64,000 nucleotides of DNA from Rhizobium grahamii CCGE 502. GTDB lineage: Bacteria; Pseudomonadota; Alphaproteobacteria; Rhizobiales; Rhizobiaceae. The notes below the pieces were generated by a model that had not been told where the DNA came from, made no database searches, and was given only the letters and a program-made list of their open reading frames with translations. Where the stretch lies: contig NZ_AEYE02000029.1 of NCBI RefSeq assembly GCF_000298315.2, forward strand, positions 186,001-250,000, written 5' to 3'. The position numbers and the translations under genes were made by a program. Positions 1 through 8,518 of the stretch are shown piece by piece. Numbering within the stretch: position 1 is the first letter of the stretch; every line of letters starts with the position of its first letter.

Positions 1-480
1 TGCGGCAAGGCCGAACTTGCGGAAATCCTGCCGAAGGACCGTCCGTTCGTCGATCCCCAGAACGTCTTCCAGGTCGGTATCCGATCGGTGGATGCGCCGG
101 AGCGGGATCTGATCAATGAACACGGCGTCAACGTCTTCGACATGCGCTGGCTCGACGAACAGGGCGTTGCCGCGGCGATCCGTCAGGTACTTGGCGCGGT
201 CTCCGATGTAAACGGTCTGCTGCATGTGAGCCTTGACGTCGATTTCCTCGATCCCGAGATCGCCCCCGGCGTCGGCACCACGGTGCCCGGTGGCGCAACC
301 TTCCGCGAGGGACATCTGATCATGGAAATGCTCTGCGACAGCGGCCTCGTCTCGTCGCTTGATCTCGTCGAACTCAACCCCTTCCTCGACGATCGCGGCA
401 AGAGCGCGCGGATTCTGGTGGAGCTGACGGCAAGCCTGTTCGGCCGCCGCATCTTCGACCGTCCGACCCGCGCCGCCTGA
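1..480 (+). CDS. rocF: Arginase, C-terminal part (gene cut by window edge)
   Basis: About 159 C-terminal residues of arginase, which hydrolyses L-arginine to ornithine and urea in the cytoplasm. The frame is open from base 1, so the 5' end lies outside the window. Seen: the manganese-binding stretch SLDVDFLDP followed by [10 protein letters not shown], then [11 protein letters not shown] near the end; this order is typical of arginases rather than agmatinases. The stop lies 11 bases before the next start, with a purine-rich ribosome site between, so it is surely co-transcribed with the aminotransferase that uses its product. In rhizobia the gene is also called arcA. Confidence 0.9.
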   Translation, partial: CGKAELAEILPKDRPFVDPQNVFQVGIRSVDAPERDLINEHGVNVFDMRWLDEQGVAAAIRQVLGAVSDVNGLLHVSLDVDFLDPEIAPGVGTTVPGGATFREGHLIMEMLCDSGLVSSLDLVELNPFLDDRGKSARILVELTASLFGRRIFDRPTRAA

Positions 481-491
481 GGAGAACCGAC

Positions 492-1691
492 ATGAGCAAT
501 TCCAAGAACCTCATCGATACCGAACAGCGCCTCGGCGCCCACAACTACAAGCCGCTCGATGTCGTGCTGACCAGGGGCGAAGGCGTCTATGTCTGGGATA
601 CGGATGGCAAGCAGTATCTTGACTGCCTCTCTGCCTACTCTGCTGTGAACCAGGGCCATTGCCATCCGAAAATTCTGGCGGCGATGGTCGAGCAGGCAGG
701 TAAGCTGACGCTTACCTCGCGTGCCTTCCGCAACGACCAGCTCGCTCATCTCTACGAGGAACTGGCGGCGCTAACAGGCTCGCACAAGATCCTGCCGATG
801 AACTCGGGCGCCGAAGCGGTCGAAACCGCCATCAAGGCCGTGCGAAAGTGGGGCTATGAAGTGAAGGGCGTGCCTGAAGGCAAGGCCGAGATCATCGTTT
901 GCGCCGACAATTTCCATGGCCGCACGCTAAGCATAGTCAGCTTCTCCACCGACCCCGATGCCCGTACTGGCTTTGGCCCCTACACGCCTGGCTTCCGGAC
1001 AGTTCCTTTCGGCGATATCGACGCATTTGCCGCTGCCATCAATGAAAACACCGTCGCAGCCCTGATCGAGCCGATCCAGGGCGAAGCCGGCGTCATCATC
1101 CCGCCGAGCGGCTACTTCAAGCGCGTGCGCGAGCTCTGCACCGAAAACAAGGTGACGCTGATCCTCGATGAGATCCAGACCGGCCTCGGCCGCACCGGCA
1201 AGCTTCTGGCGGAAGAGCACGAGGGAATCGAGGCCGACGTGACGCTGATCGGCAAGGCGCTCTCCGGTGGCTTCTATCCGGTCTCCGCCGTGCTCTCCAA
1301 TTCCGAGGTGCTCGGTGTCCTGAAGCCAGGGCAACATGGCTCGACCTTCGGCGGCAACCCGCTTGCCTGCGCCGTGGCGCGCGCCGCGCTCAAGGTGCTG
1401 ACCGAGGAAGGCATGATCGAGAACGCCGAGAAGATGGGCAACTATTTCCTGGAAGGGCTGCGCTCCATCCGCTCCAACATCGTCAAGGACGTGCGCGGTC
1501 GCGGACTGATGATGGCGGTCGAGCTCGTGCCGGAAGCCGGCGGCGCCCGCCAGTATTGCTACACCCTCAAGGATCGCGGCCTGCTCGCCAAGGACACACA
1601 CGAGAACACGATCCGCCTCGCCCCGCCGCTGGTGATCACCAAGAGCCAGGTCGACTGGGCCATAGAGCAGATCGAAAAGACTCTCGCCTGA
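492..1691 (+). CDS. rocD: Ornithine aminotransferase
   Basis: 399 residues, full length for the class III PLP aminotransferase family. It transfers the delta-amino group of ornithine to 2-oxoglutarate, giving glutamate-5-semialdehyde and glutamate. Seen: [13 protein letters not shown] (cofactor phosphate region), [14 protein letters not shown] (the Asp contacting the pyridine nitrogen) and the Schiff-base lysine Lys255 in LIGKALSGG. The ATG follows GGAG at normal spacing. Together with the upstream arginase it makes a two-step arginine-to-glutamate catabolic unit, closed by a hairpin just after the stop. Other class III aminotransferases look alike, but the arginase partner supports this call. 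Confidence 0.93.
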   Translation: MSNSKNLIDTEQRLGAHNYKPLDVVLTRGEGVYVWDTDGKQYLDCLSAYSAVNQGHCHPKILAAMVEQAGKLTLTSRAFRNDQLAHLYEELAALTGSHKILPMNSGAEAVETAIKAVRKWGYEVKGVPEGKAEIIVCADNFHGRTLSIVSFSTDPDARTGFGPYTPGFRTVPFGDIDAFAAAINENTVAALIEPIQGEAGVIIPPSGYFKRVRELCTENKVTLILDEIQTGLGRTGKLLAEEHEGIEADVTLIGKALSGGFYPVSAVLSNSEVLGVLKPGQHGSTFGGNPLACAVARAALKVLTEEGMIENAEKMGNYFLEGLRSIRSNIVKDVRGRGLMMAVELVPEAGGARQYCYTLKDRGLLAKDTHENTIRLAPPLVITKSQVDWAIEQIEKTLA

Positions 1692-1709
1692 GGCGACGAA
1701 CGGATACGG

Positions 1710-1734
1710 CGGCGGGAGTGTCATCCCGCCGTTC
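1710..1734 (+). terminator. Terminator-like hairpin after rocD
   Basis: Perfect 8-bp stem (CGGCGGGA at 1710-1717, TCCCGCCG at 1724-1731) with a 6-base loop, about 20 bases after the rocD stop. The T-run is poor, so it may be a weak intrinsic terminator or an RNA-protecting stem. Confidence 0.5.
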
Positions 1735-1956
1735 CCGCGTAGTTTCTCCTAATTCCGAGATCCAACCCAACCCCTCGCCTGACCAAAAATTGGATGCCTC
1801 AATTTAGATTTGGGCAACACTCTTCCGTTAAGGTCCGGAGTAACCGTATCGTTAATCCTTCCTCGGGAGACACGCGCGGTTTGAAGGCAAAGTCCATCTG
1901 CGCCAATGGTGGCGCGGTTGCTTCTGCCCTGGCTTTTGACGGTTGGGACAATACGA

Positions 1957-2433
1957 ATGGCTACGATCAATTCCACGAACTTCAGCGGCGATACGCTGGA
2001 GATCATTGCCTTCAGACTGCACGAACAGGAATTCTGCGTTAAGACGACGACAATCCGCGAAATCCGCGGCTGGGCACCGTCGACACCGATCCCGCATGCG
2101 CCGGCTGATGTCATCGGCGTCATGAATCTTCGCGGCTCGGTCATCCCGATCATCGACCTCGCCTTCAAACTCGGCATGAAGAGCACCGTGGCGAACGAGC
2201 GCAGCGCTATCGTCGTGGCGGAAGTCCACAACATGGTCATCGGCATGCTGGTCGACCGCGTTTCGGATATCCTGACGATCTCTTCCGGCCAGGTCCAGCC
2301 GGTTCCGGAAGTCACAGCGTCCTTTGACCGGGCTTATTGCGAAGGTATCATCGCCTCCGAAAATGGCATGATCTGCTTCCTCAACCTCGCCAAGATGTTC
2401 AAGGAAAGCGAAACCGACGACCTCGCCGCCTGA
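1957..2433 (+). CDS. cheW: CheW-type chemotaxis coupling protein
   Basis: 158-residue single-domain CheW. It couples chemoreceptors to the histidine kinase CheA in cytoplasmic arrays. Seen: the typical beta-barrel pattern with FRLHEQEFCVKTTTIREI near the start, then VIGVMNLRGSVIPIIDL and MVIGMLVDRVSDI, all hallmarks of CheW. I chose the ATG at 1957 rather than an in-frame start at 1906, because the family begins shortly before the first beta strand and the upstream codons look non-homologous. A hairpin (GCGCCA/TGGCGC, 1900-1915) lies about 40 bases upstream. No other che genes except the receptor are nearby, so this is an orphan CheW. It ends at a strong terminator, separate from the receptor gene. 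Confidence 0.93.
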   Translation: MATINSTNFSGDTLEIIAFRLHEQEFCVKTTTIREIRGWAPSTPIPHAPADVIGVMNLRGSVIPIIDLAFKLGMKSTVANERSAIVVAEVHNMVIGMLVDRVSDILTISSGQVQPVPEVTASFDRAYCEGIIASENGMICFLNLAKMFKESETDDLAA

Positions 2434-2454
2434 CATCATCACTGACCCAACGAT

Positions 2455-2484
2455 AAAAAGCCCCTCTTCGAGAGGGGCTTTTTT
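2455..2484 (+). terminator. Strong intrinsic terminator of cheW
   Basis: Stem AAAAAGCCCCTCT (2455-2467) and AGAGGGGCTTTTT (2471-2483), with a tight TCG loop and a run of six T. It lies 22 bases after the cheW stop, and therefore separates cheW from the receptor gene. Confidence 0.9.
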
Positions 2485-2742
2485 GTTGACAGATACAATC
2501 ATTATAAGAAATCGATCACAAGTTCTACTGTAGAACGAATATTAAATTCGCTATTTCTTATACATATCTCATTAACCGTCCCCACTTCATCATCGGTTGA
2601 GAAGTCGCTGGTTATTCTCCCTCTATAGTAGGCGCCGCAGGACGGATCGGTCCGCCCTTGTGCATGTCTCGAGGTCGATGTGCCCGCGAGCTTCTTCATT
2701 GGCTGACGCCAAAATCGGCGCCTGCATCACGAGGGATGGGGA
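2485..2742 (+). promoter_or_regulatory. AT-rich leader with nested inverted repeats, upstream of the chemoreceptor
   Basis: The 309-base gap between cheW and the receptor holds the cheW terminator and then this AT-rich stretch. A TTGACA hexamer sits at 2486-2491. A perfect 10-bp inverted repeat (TATAAGAAAT at 2503-2512, ATTTCTTATA at 2553-2562) encloses two smaller palindromes: GTTCTAC/GTAGAAC (2522-2536) and CGAAT/ATTCG (2536-2550). As RNA this would be a closing stem with two inner hairpins. The remaining 180 bases before the ATG show no open frame that I can support. The role is unknown; it could be an operator cluster, a structured leader or a small RNA. Confidence 0.55.
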
Positions 2743-4497
2743 ATGTTCGGTCTATCGCCTGATTCTAAGCATGTTCTTGATGCCATTTCGAAGTCACAGG
2801 CCATCATCGAGTTCGACCTGAAGGGCAACGTACTCGCGGCCAATGAGAATTTCTGTGGTGCGCTTGGTTACAGCCTAACGGAGATCGTCGGCAAACATCA
2901 CAGCATGTTCTGTGATCCAGCTTACGCCGCCACTGCGGAATACCGCGAATTCTGGGCCCGTCTGGGCCGTGGCGAATATGATGCAGGCGCCTACAAGCGG
3001 CTTGCAAAGGGTGCCCGCGAAATCTGGATCCAAGCCTCCTACAACCCGGTCTTCAAGCACGGCAGGCCCTACAAGGTCGTCAAGTTCGCGGCTGATATCA
3101 CGGACGTGAAGAAGAAGTCCGTCGAGGATGCAGGTAAGCTCGATGCCATTTCGCGGTCTCAGGCTGCCATCGAATTTACCCCTACCGGTGAAATCCTGAC
3201 GGCAAACGAGAACTTTTGCAGTGCGATGGGTTACTCGCTCACTGAGATCACCGGTAAGCATCACGGCATGTTCTGTGACCCGGCGTATATCCGGACGGAC
3301 GAATACGCAAACTTCTGGCGCCGTCTCGCACAGGGCGAATTCATCTCCAATGAATTCGTTCGTTACGGCAAGGGCGGCAAGGAAATCTGGATCCAGGCAG
3401 CCTATAACCCAATCAAGGACGCAAACGGCAGGGTCTACAAGGTCGTGAAGTTTGCGACCGACGTGACCCAACGAATGAGCGCGATCAGCCAACTCGGCGA
3501 AGCGCTGCGCCATCTGTCGGAAGGCGATCTGACGAAAACGGTCGACTCGCCCTTCGTGCCATCAATGGAACAGCTTCGCCACGACTTCAACGCAACAGTC
3601 GCCAAGCTCGCCGAGACCGTGAAGACCATCGGCGAAAGCGCCCATGCGATTGCTGCCGGCTCCCGCGAGATCGGTTCCGCCGCCGATTCGTTTTCAAAGC
3701 GTACGGAACAGCAAGCCTCATCGATTGAGGAAACCGCCGCGGCGCTCGAACAGATCACCACGACAGTCAACGACTCCAGCCATCGCGCCGACGAAGCAGG
3801 GAAACTGGTTGCCAAGACGAAGCTGGGCGCAGAACAATCCGGCCTGGTTGTCCGCAATGCCGTCTCTGCCATGGACCAGATCGAGCAATCGTCACGTGAG
3901 ATCACCAATATCATCGGGGTGATCGACGACATTGCCTTCCAGACCAATCTCCTAGCGCTGAATGCGGGCGTCGAAGCAGCCCGCGCCGGTGAGGCTGGCA
4001 AGGGCTTTGCCGTCGTCGCTCAGGAAGTCCGCGAACTCGCGCAACGCTCGGCGAGTGCGGCAAAGGAGATCAAGTCCCTGATCACGACGTCAAGTGAGCT
4101 GGTGAGAAACGGCGTCAACCTGGTCGGCGAGACCGGAAAGGCGTTGGAGACGATCGTGGCGCAGGTTGGCGATATCAACGTGAATGTGGCAGCGATCGTC
4201 GAGGGTTCCAAAGAGCAGGCGACCGGTCTCAAGGAAATTAATCAGGCCGTTAATTCCATGGACCAAGCCACACAAAAGAATGCAGCCATGGTCGAAGAGA
4301 GCACGGCCGCAAGCCACAAGCTGGCTGGCGAAGCGGAGGCACTGCGCGGGCTGCTGGCTCAATTCCGCCTTGACGAAGCGCATAGTCCAAGGACCGTGCA
4401 GAAACATCCGGCCTCTCCGGCGCGTCATCTGATCGCTCGCGTTGCGAAGGCGCATGGGGCAGCGCTTCCGGCCGCCGGCAGCTGGGAAGAATTCTAG
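2743..4497 (+). CDS. Soluble methyl-accepting chemotaxis protein with two PAS domains
   Basis: 584 residues with no transmembrane segment, so probably a cytoplasmic chemoreceptor. Two near-duplicate PAS domains (about residues 8-125 and 130-247) share the pattern AIIEF/AAIEF, ANENFC, GKHH-MFCDP and KEIWIQA-YNP. They are followed by a short HAMP-like stretch (LSEGDLT) and a full signalling domain with the conserved tip from DDIAFQTNLLALNAGVEAARAG to EVRELAQRS. The protein ends in SWEEF, which fits the xWxxF pentapeptide that tethers CheR and CheB in other receptors. The architecture resembles BdlA of Pseudomonas and the cytosolic PAS receptors of rhizobia; PAS domains here could sense redox state or a small ligand. 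No heme ligand can be asserted from sequence alone. Confidence 0.92.
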   Translation: MFGLSPDSKHVLDAISKSQAIIEFDLKGNVLAANENFCGALGYSLTEIVGKHHSMFCDPAYAATAEYREFWARLGRGEYDAGAYKRLAKGAREIWIQASYNPVFKHGRPYKVVKFAADITDVKKKSVEDAGKLDAISRSQAAIEFTPTGEILTANENFCSAMGYSLTEITGKHHGMFCDPAYIRTDEYANFWRRLAQGEFISNEFVRYGKGGKEIWIQAAYNPIKDANGRVYKVVKFATDVTQRMSAISQLGEALRHLSEGDLTKTVDSPFVPSMEQLRHDFNATVAKLAETVKTIGESAHAIAAGSREIGSAADSFSKRTEQQASSIEETAAALEQITTTVNDSSHRADEAGKLVAKTKLGAEQSGLVVRNAVSAMDQIEQSSREITNIIGVIDDIAFQTNLLALNAGVEAARAGEAGKGFAVVAQEVRELAQRSASAAKEIKSLITTSSELVRNGVNLVGETGKALETIVAQVGDINVNVAAIVEGSKEQATGLKEINQAVNSMDQATQKNAAMVEESTAASHKLAGEAEALRGLLAQFRLDEAHSPRTVQKHPASPARHLIARVAKAHGAALPAAGSWEEF

Positions 4498-4526
4498 ATC
4501 AGCGCAAAACGCCCGACTAAAAACGA

Positions 4527-4550
4527 CCGGCAGCGAAGGCTCGCTGCCGG
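4527..4550. terminator. Bidirectional terminator between the receptor gene and fdsD
   Basis: Perfect 10-bp stem CCGGCAGCGA / TCGCTGCCGG with an AGGC loop, between two convergent genes. On the minus strand it is followed by TCGTTTTTA, a fair T-run, so it mainly suits the fds operon. On the plus strand the tail is CTTCTCTG, which is weaker. Confidence 0.75.
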
Positions 4551-4572
4551 CTTCTCTGCACCTACCGAAGCA

Positions 4573-4818
4573 CTAGTGCGATACTGTCGCCGCAGCCTCG
4601 GGGCGTTTGATCAAAGGGGCGGCCTGCACGACGAGCGGATTAAGGCCATGGCTTTCCCGTTCCATGATCTCGAACAGTTGCCGCCGCATGCGCGGCTCCC
4701 AGAATTTGTTGATATGCGTCGCCACACCCTCCGCGGCTTCGCTCTCCGGCTGGCTCTTGAAGAACGTCGCGATCTGGTTGGCCATATAAACCAGTTTGGA
4801 CTGCGTATCATGCGACAT
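4573..4818 (-). CDS. fdsD: Formate dehydrogenase delta subunit FdsD
   Basis: 81 residues from the ATG at 4818 (MSHDTQSKLVYMANQIATFF). The FdsD family is short and shares this opening, the KFWEPRMR stretch and a C-terminal LNPLV. In Rhodobacter and Cupriavidus FdsD is needed for active NAD-dependent formate dehydrogenase but has no known catalytic centre. The start overlaps the end of the upstream fdhD gene by 11 bases, suggesting translational coupling. A longer in-frame start at 4875 would overlap fdhD by much more and adds residues not expected in the family. Last gene of the fds operon, followed by a terminator. Confidence 0.88.
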   Translation of the reverse strand: MSHDTQSKLVYMANQIATFFKSQPESEAAEGVATHINKFWEPRMRRQLFEIMERESHGLNPLVVQAAPLIKRPEAAATVSH

Positions 4819-5638
4819 CGGAGATCGTTCCCGGTTGGATGCGCTGTGGATGCGTGAAAACTTCGAAATCCTCACCGCGCACCAAGGCGACGAGAGTCAT
4901 GCCGGCCTCATCGGCCGTTCGGATAGCAAGCGCGGTCGGTGCTGAGATAGCAACGAGCACCGGACTGCCGAGGATGGCCGCCTTCTGCACCATCTCGACG
5001 GACAGACGGCTGGTGACAGCAACGATACCCTCGGCTCCCGACTGCCCTTGAGCAATCACCGCGCCGCAAAGCTTGTCGAGTGCATTGTGACGACCGACAT
5101 CTTCGCGCACTGCAAGTAGTCCCTTGCCCGGCAGGTAGAAGCCGGCTCCATGGACCGCGCGCGTTTCGCGATGCAACGTCTGTGCGCCATTCAGCAGTGA
5201 AACGGATTCGATGATGTCTCGATGGGTAATCTTAAGAGGGACTGCCGCCACATCGGGCACCTTGCGAACAGCCTGCTCGATCGACTCGATGCCGCAGAGG
5301 CCGCAGCCGACCGGTCCGGCCATGCTGCGTCTCCGTGCTGTCAGTGCCGTAGCGACCTCGTCGACCAGCGTGATCTGAACGTCGATGCCCTTATCGCCCG
5401 CGACAATCTCGACCCCCGCGATCTGGTCGACTTCGGAAATGATTCCCTCGGTGAGGCTGAAACCAATCGCAAAATCCTCGAGGTCCGCAGGTGTTCCCAT
5501 CATCACGGCATGCGTGCTGCCACCATAGGAAAAGGCGATCGGCACCTCCTCCGGAACGATCCGCTCGCCGGGCGTGACGACACCGCCGCTACAGGCGGTG
5601 CGCTTCACGGCAATGCGGTTCGGCCGGTCGATCATCAC
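4808..5638 (-). CDS. fdhD: Formate dehydrogenase accessory sulfurtransferase FdhD (FdsC)
   Basis: 276 residues. FdhD/FdsC binds molybdopterin guanine dinucleotide and carries sulfur from a cysteine desulfurase to the cofactor, a step required for formate dehydrogenase activity. Seen: the CxxC pair in GPVGCGLCGIES (near residues 110-113), VREDVGRHNALDK and SRLSVEMVQKA, all family signatures. The start is either GTG at 5638 (four-base overlap with the fdsA stop) or the next codon, ATG at 5635; both couple it to fdsA. In Cupriavidus the equivalent gene in the same place is called fdsC. Confidence 0.93.
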   Translation of the reverse strand: MMIDRPNRIAVKRTACSGGVVTPGERIVPEEVPIAFSYGGSTHAVMMGTPADLEDFAIGFSLTEGIISEVDQIAGVEIVAGDKGIDVQITLVDEVATALTARRRSMAGPVGCGLCGIESIEQAVRKVPDVAAVPLKITHRDIIESVSLLNGAQTLHRETRAVHGAGFYLPGKGLLAVREDVGRHNALDKLCGAVIAQGQSGAEGIVAVTSRLSVEMVQKAAILGSPVLVAISAPTALAIRTADEAGMTLVALVRGEDFEVFTHPQRIQPGTISDVA

Positions 5639-8514
5639 TCTGCGGGCTCCAGCTTGCTGACGATGCGGCGGCTCTGGCGTGCCTGCTCGTCGTAGTCACG
5701 CTGCCAATCGGTCGGGCCGTTCGAGGGCGAAACCTGCACCGCCGTGACCTTGTATTCCGGGCAGTTGGTGGCCCAGTCGGAGAAGTCCGTCGTGATGACG
5801 TTTGCCTGCGTGTCTGGATGGTGGAAGGTCGTGTAGACGACGCCGGGCGCCACGCGGTCGGTGATCAGCGCTCGCAGCGTCGTGTCGCCCGAGCGGCTCA
5901 TCAGCTTGATCCAGTCGCCATCGCGAATGCCGCGCTGTTCGGCATCATGCGCGTGGATCTCCAGGCGGTCCTCGGCATGCCAGACAACGTTGTCAGTACG
6001 GCGCGTCTGGGCTCCGACATTGTACTGGCTGAGGATGCGTCCAGTCGTCAGCAGTAGCGGGAAGCGCGGCCCCGTCCGCTCGTCGGTCGCGACATACTCG
6101 GTGCGGATGAACTTGCCCTTGCCGCGAACAAAGCCGTCGACATGCATGATCGGCGACCCCTCGGGATGCGCTTCGTTGCATGGCCACTGCACAGAACCCA
6201 TCTTGTCGAGATAGTCGTAGGAGACGAGCGCAAAGCTTGGCGTCGTCGCCGCGATCTCGTCCATGATCTCGGAAGGATGCGTATAGTTCCAACCAAGGCC
6301 CATGGCCTGCGCCATCTTCTGCGTGACCTCCCAATCGGCATAGCCGTTGCGTGGGCTCATGACCTTGCGAACGCGGTTGATACGGCGCTCGGCGTTGGTG
6401 AACGTCCCATCCTTCTCCAGGAAGCTGGAGCCCGGCAGGAAGACATGCGCGTAGTTCGCCGTCTCGTTCAGGAAGAGGTCGTGAACGACGACACACTCCA
6501 TGGCGGCAAGGCCGGCCGCGACGTGCTTGGTATCGGGGTCTGACTGCAGGATATCCTCACCCTGGACGTAAAGGCCCTTGAACGACCCATCGACCGCCGC
6601 GTCCAGCATGTTTGGAATGCGCAGACCCGGCTCGTTGCTGATCTTGACGCCCCAGAGCTTCTCGAAGATGTCGCGCGTCGCGTCGTCGGAGATGTGACGA
6701 TAGCCGGGCAGTTCGTGCGGGAAGGAGCCCATGTCGCACGAACCCTGCACATTGTTCTGGCCGCGCAGCGGGTTCACGCCGACGCCGCGACGACCGATAT
6801 TGCCGGTCACCATCGCAAGGTTGGCGATCGCCATGACGGTCGTAGACCCCTGGCTGTGTTCGGTTACACCGAGACCATAGTAGATTGCGCCATTGCCGCC
6901 CTTGGCATAGAGACGCGCAGCGCCGCGCACGAGATCGGCCGTAACACCGGTGAACTTCTCCGATGCTTCAGGGCTGTGATGCGGCTCGACGACGAAGGTT
7001 GCCCAGTCCTCGAATTCGGACCAGTCGCAACGCTCGCGAATGAAGGCCTCGTTGAACAATCCCTCGGTGACGATGACATGCGCCAGCGACGTCAGGATCG
7101 CGACGTTCGTGCCGGGCTTCAGCGGTAGATGATAGGACGCCTCGACATGTGGCGAACGCACGATATCGGTGCGGCGCGGATCAATGACGATAAGCTTGGC
7201 GCCCTGACGCAGCCGCTTCTTCAGGCGCGAGGCAAAGACCGGATGGCCGTCGGTCGGATTGGCGCCGATGATGACGACGACGTCGCTCTGCTCGACGCTG
7301 TCGAAGTCCTGCGTGCCGGCCGAGGTGCCGAAAGCCTGGCCGAGGCCGTATCCGGTTGGCGAATGGCAGACGCGAGCGCATGTATCGACGTTATTGTTGC
7401 GGAAGCCGGCACGCACCAGCTTCTGCACCAGATAGGTCTCCTCGTTCGTGCAGCGAGACGAGGTGATGCCGCCGACGGAATCGCGGCCGTACTGATACTG
7501 GATGCGGCGGAACTCGGAGGCGACATGCGCAAAGGCTTCGTCCCAGCTCACTTCGCGCCAGGGATCGGTAATCTTCTCGCGGATCATCGGATTGAGGATG
7601 CGATCTTTGTGGCTGGAATAGCCATAGGCGAAGCGGCCCTTGACGCAGGAGTGGCCGCGGTTCGCCTGCCCGTCCTTCCAAGGCACCATGCGCACCAGCT
7701 CTTCGCCGCGCATCTCCGCCTTGAAGGAGCAGCCAACGCCGCAATAGGCGCAGGTGGTGACGACGGAATGCTCGGGCTGGCCGATCTCGATTACCGACTT
7801 TTCGATCAGCGTCGCTGTCGGGCAGGCCTGCACGCAGGCGCCGCAGGAAACGCATTCAGACGAGACGAAGTCCTCGTGCATGCCGGCCGAAACACGAGAA
7901 TCGAAGCCACGGCCTTCGATGGTCAGCGCGAACGTGCCCTGCACTTCCTCGCAAGCGCGCACGCAGCGCGAACAGACGATGCACTTTGCCGGATCGAAGG
8001 TGAAATAGGGGTTGGACTCGTCCTTCGGCGCCCATTTGAGATTGAGATCGCCGTTGTTGCGCGCCTTGACGTGATTGTCGCCATCATAGCCATAGCGCAC
8101 GTCGCGCAGGCCGACGGCGCCCGCCATGTCCTGCAGCTCGCAATCGCCGTTAGCAGCACAGGTCAGACAGTCGAGGGGGTGGTCGGAGATGTAGAGCTCC
8201 ATCACGCCTTTGCGGACATCCTTCAGGCGGTTCGTCTGCGTCGAGACCACCATGCCGGGAGCAACCGGCGTCGTGCAGGACGCAGGAAGGCCCGCCCGCC
8301 CCTCGATTTCGACCAGGCAAAGCCGGCAGGAGCCGAAGGCATCCATCATGTCGGTGGCGCAGAGCTTCGGGATCTCGATGCCCGCATCCATCGAGGCGCG
8401 CATGACGGACGTTCCCTCGGGCACCGTCACCTGGTTGCCGTCGATGGTGAGCGTCACCATGGTTTCGGAGGTCGAGGCCGGCGTGCCGTAATCGGTTTCA
8501 TGGACGAGAGGCAT
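5635..8514 (-). CDS. fdsA: NAD-dependent formate dehydrogenase alpha subunit (Mo-bis-MGD)
   Basis: 959-residue catalytic subunit that oxidises formate to CO2 at a molybdenum centre in the cytoplasm. Seen in order: an N-terminal plant-type [2Fe-2S] domain (CRLCLVEI region, about 52-86), a His/Cys cluster region (CLTCAANGDCELQ), two ferredoxin-like [4Fe-4S] motifs (CIVCSRCVRAC and CVSCGACVQAC), another cluster motif (CAYCGVGC) and a molybdopterin oxidoreductase body. Cys383 in CARVCHSPTG occupies the molybdenum-ligand position, so this is a Cys and not a selenocysteine enzyme. A GGAG ribosome site precedes the ATG, four bases after fdsB. Confidence 0.96.
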   Translation of the reverse strand: MPLVHETDYGTPASTSETMVTLTIDGNQVTVPEGTSVMRASMDAGIEIPKLCATDMMDAFGSCRLCLVEIEGRAGLPASCTTPVAPGMVVSTQTNRLKDVRKGVMELYISDHPLDCLTCAANGDCELQDMAGAVGLRDVRYGYDGDNHVKARNNGDLNLKWAPKDESNPYFTFDPAKCIVCSRCVRACEEVQGTFALTIEGRGFDSRVSAGMHEDFVSSECVSCGACVQACPTATLIEKSVIEIGQPEHSVVTTCAYCGVGCSFKAEMRGEELVRMVPWKDGQANRGHSCVKGRFAYGYSSHKDRILNPMIREKITDPWREVSWDEAFAHVASEFRRIQYQYGRDSVGGITSSRCTNEETYLVQKLVRAGFRNNNVDTCARVCHSPTGYGLGQAFGTSAGTQDFDSVEQSDVVVIIGANPTDGHPVFASRLKKRLRQGAKLIVIDPRRTDIVRSPHVEASYHLPLKPGTNVAILTSLAHVIVTEGLFNEAFIRERCDWSEFEDWATFVVEPHHSPEASEKFTGVTADLVRGAARLYAKGGNGAIYYGLGVTEHSQGSTTVMAIANLAMVTGNIGRRGVGVNPLRGQNNVQGSCDMGSFPHELPGYRHISDDATRDIFEKLWGVKISNEPGLRIPNMLDAAVDGSFKGLYVQGEDILQSDPDTKHVAAGLAAMECVVVHDLFLNETANYAHVFLPGSSFLEKDGTFTNAERRINRVRKVMSPRNGYADWEVTQKMAQAMGLGWNYTHPSEIMDEIAATTPSFALVSYDYLDKMGSVQWPCNEAHPEGSPIMHVDGFVRGKGKFIRTEYVATDERTGPRFPLLLTTGRILSQYNVGAQTRRTDNVVWHAEDRLEIHAHDAEQRGIRDGDWIKLMSRSGDTTLRALITDRVAPGVVYTTFHHPDTQANVITTDFSDWATNCPEYKVTAVQVSPSNGPTDWQRDYDEQARQSRRIVSKLEPAE

Positions 8515-8518
8515 AGTC

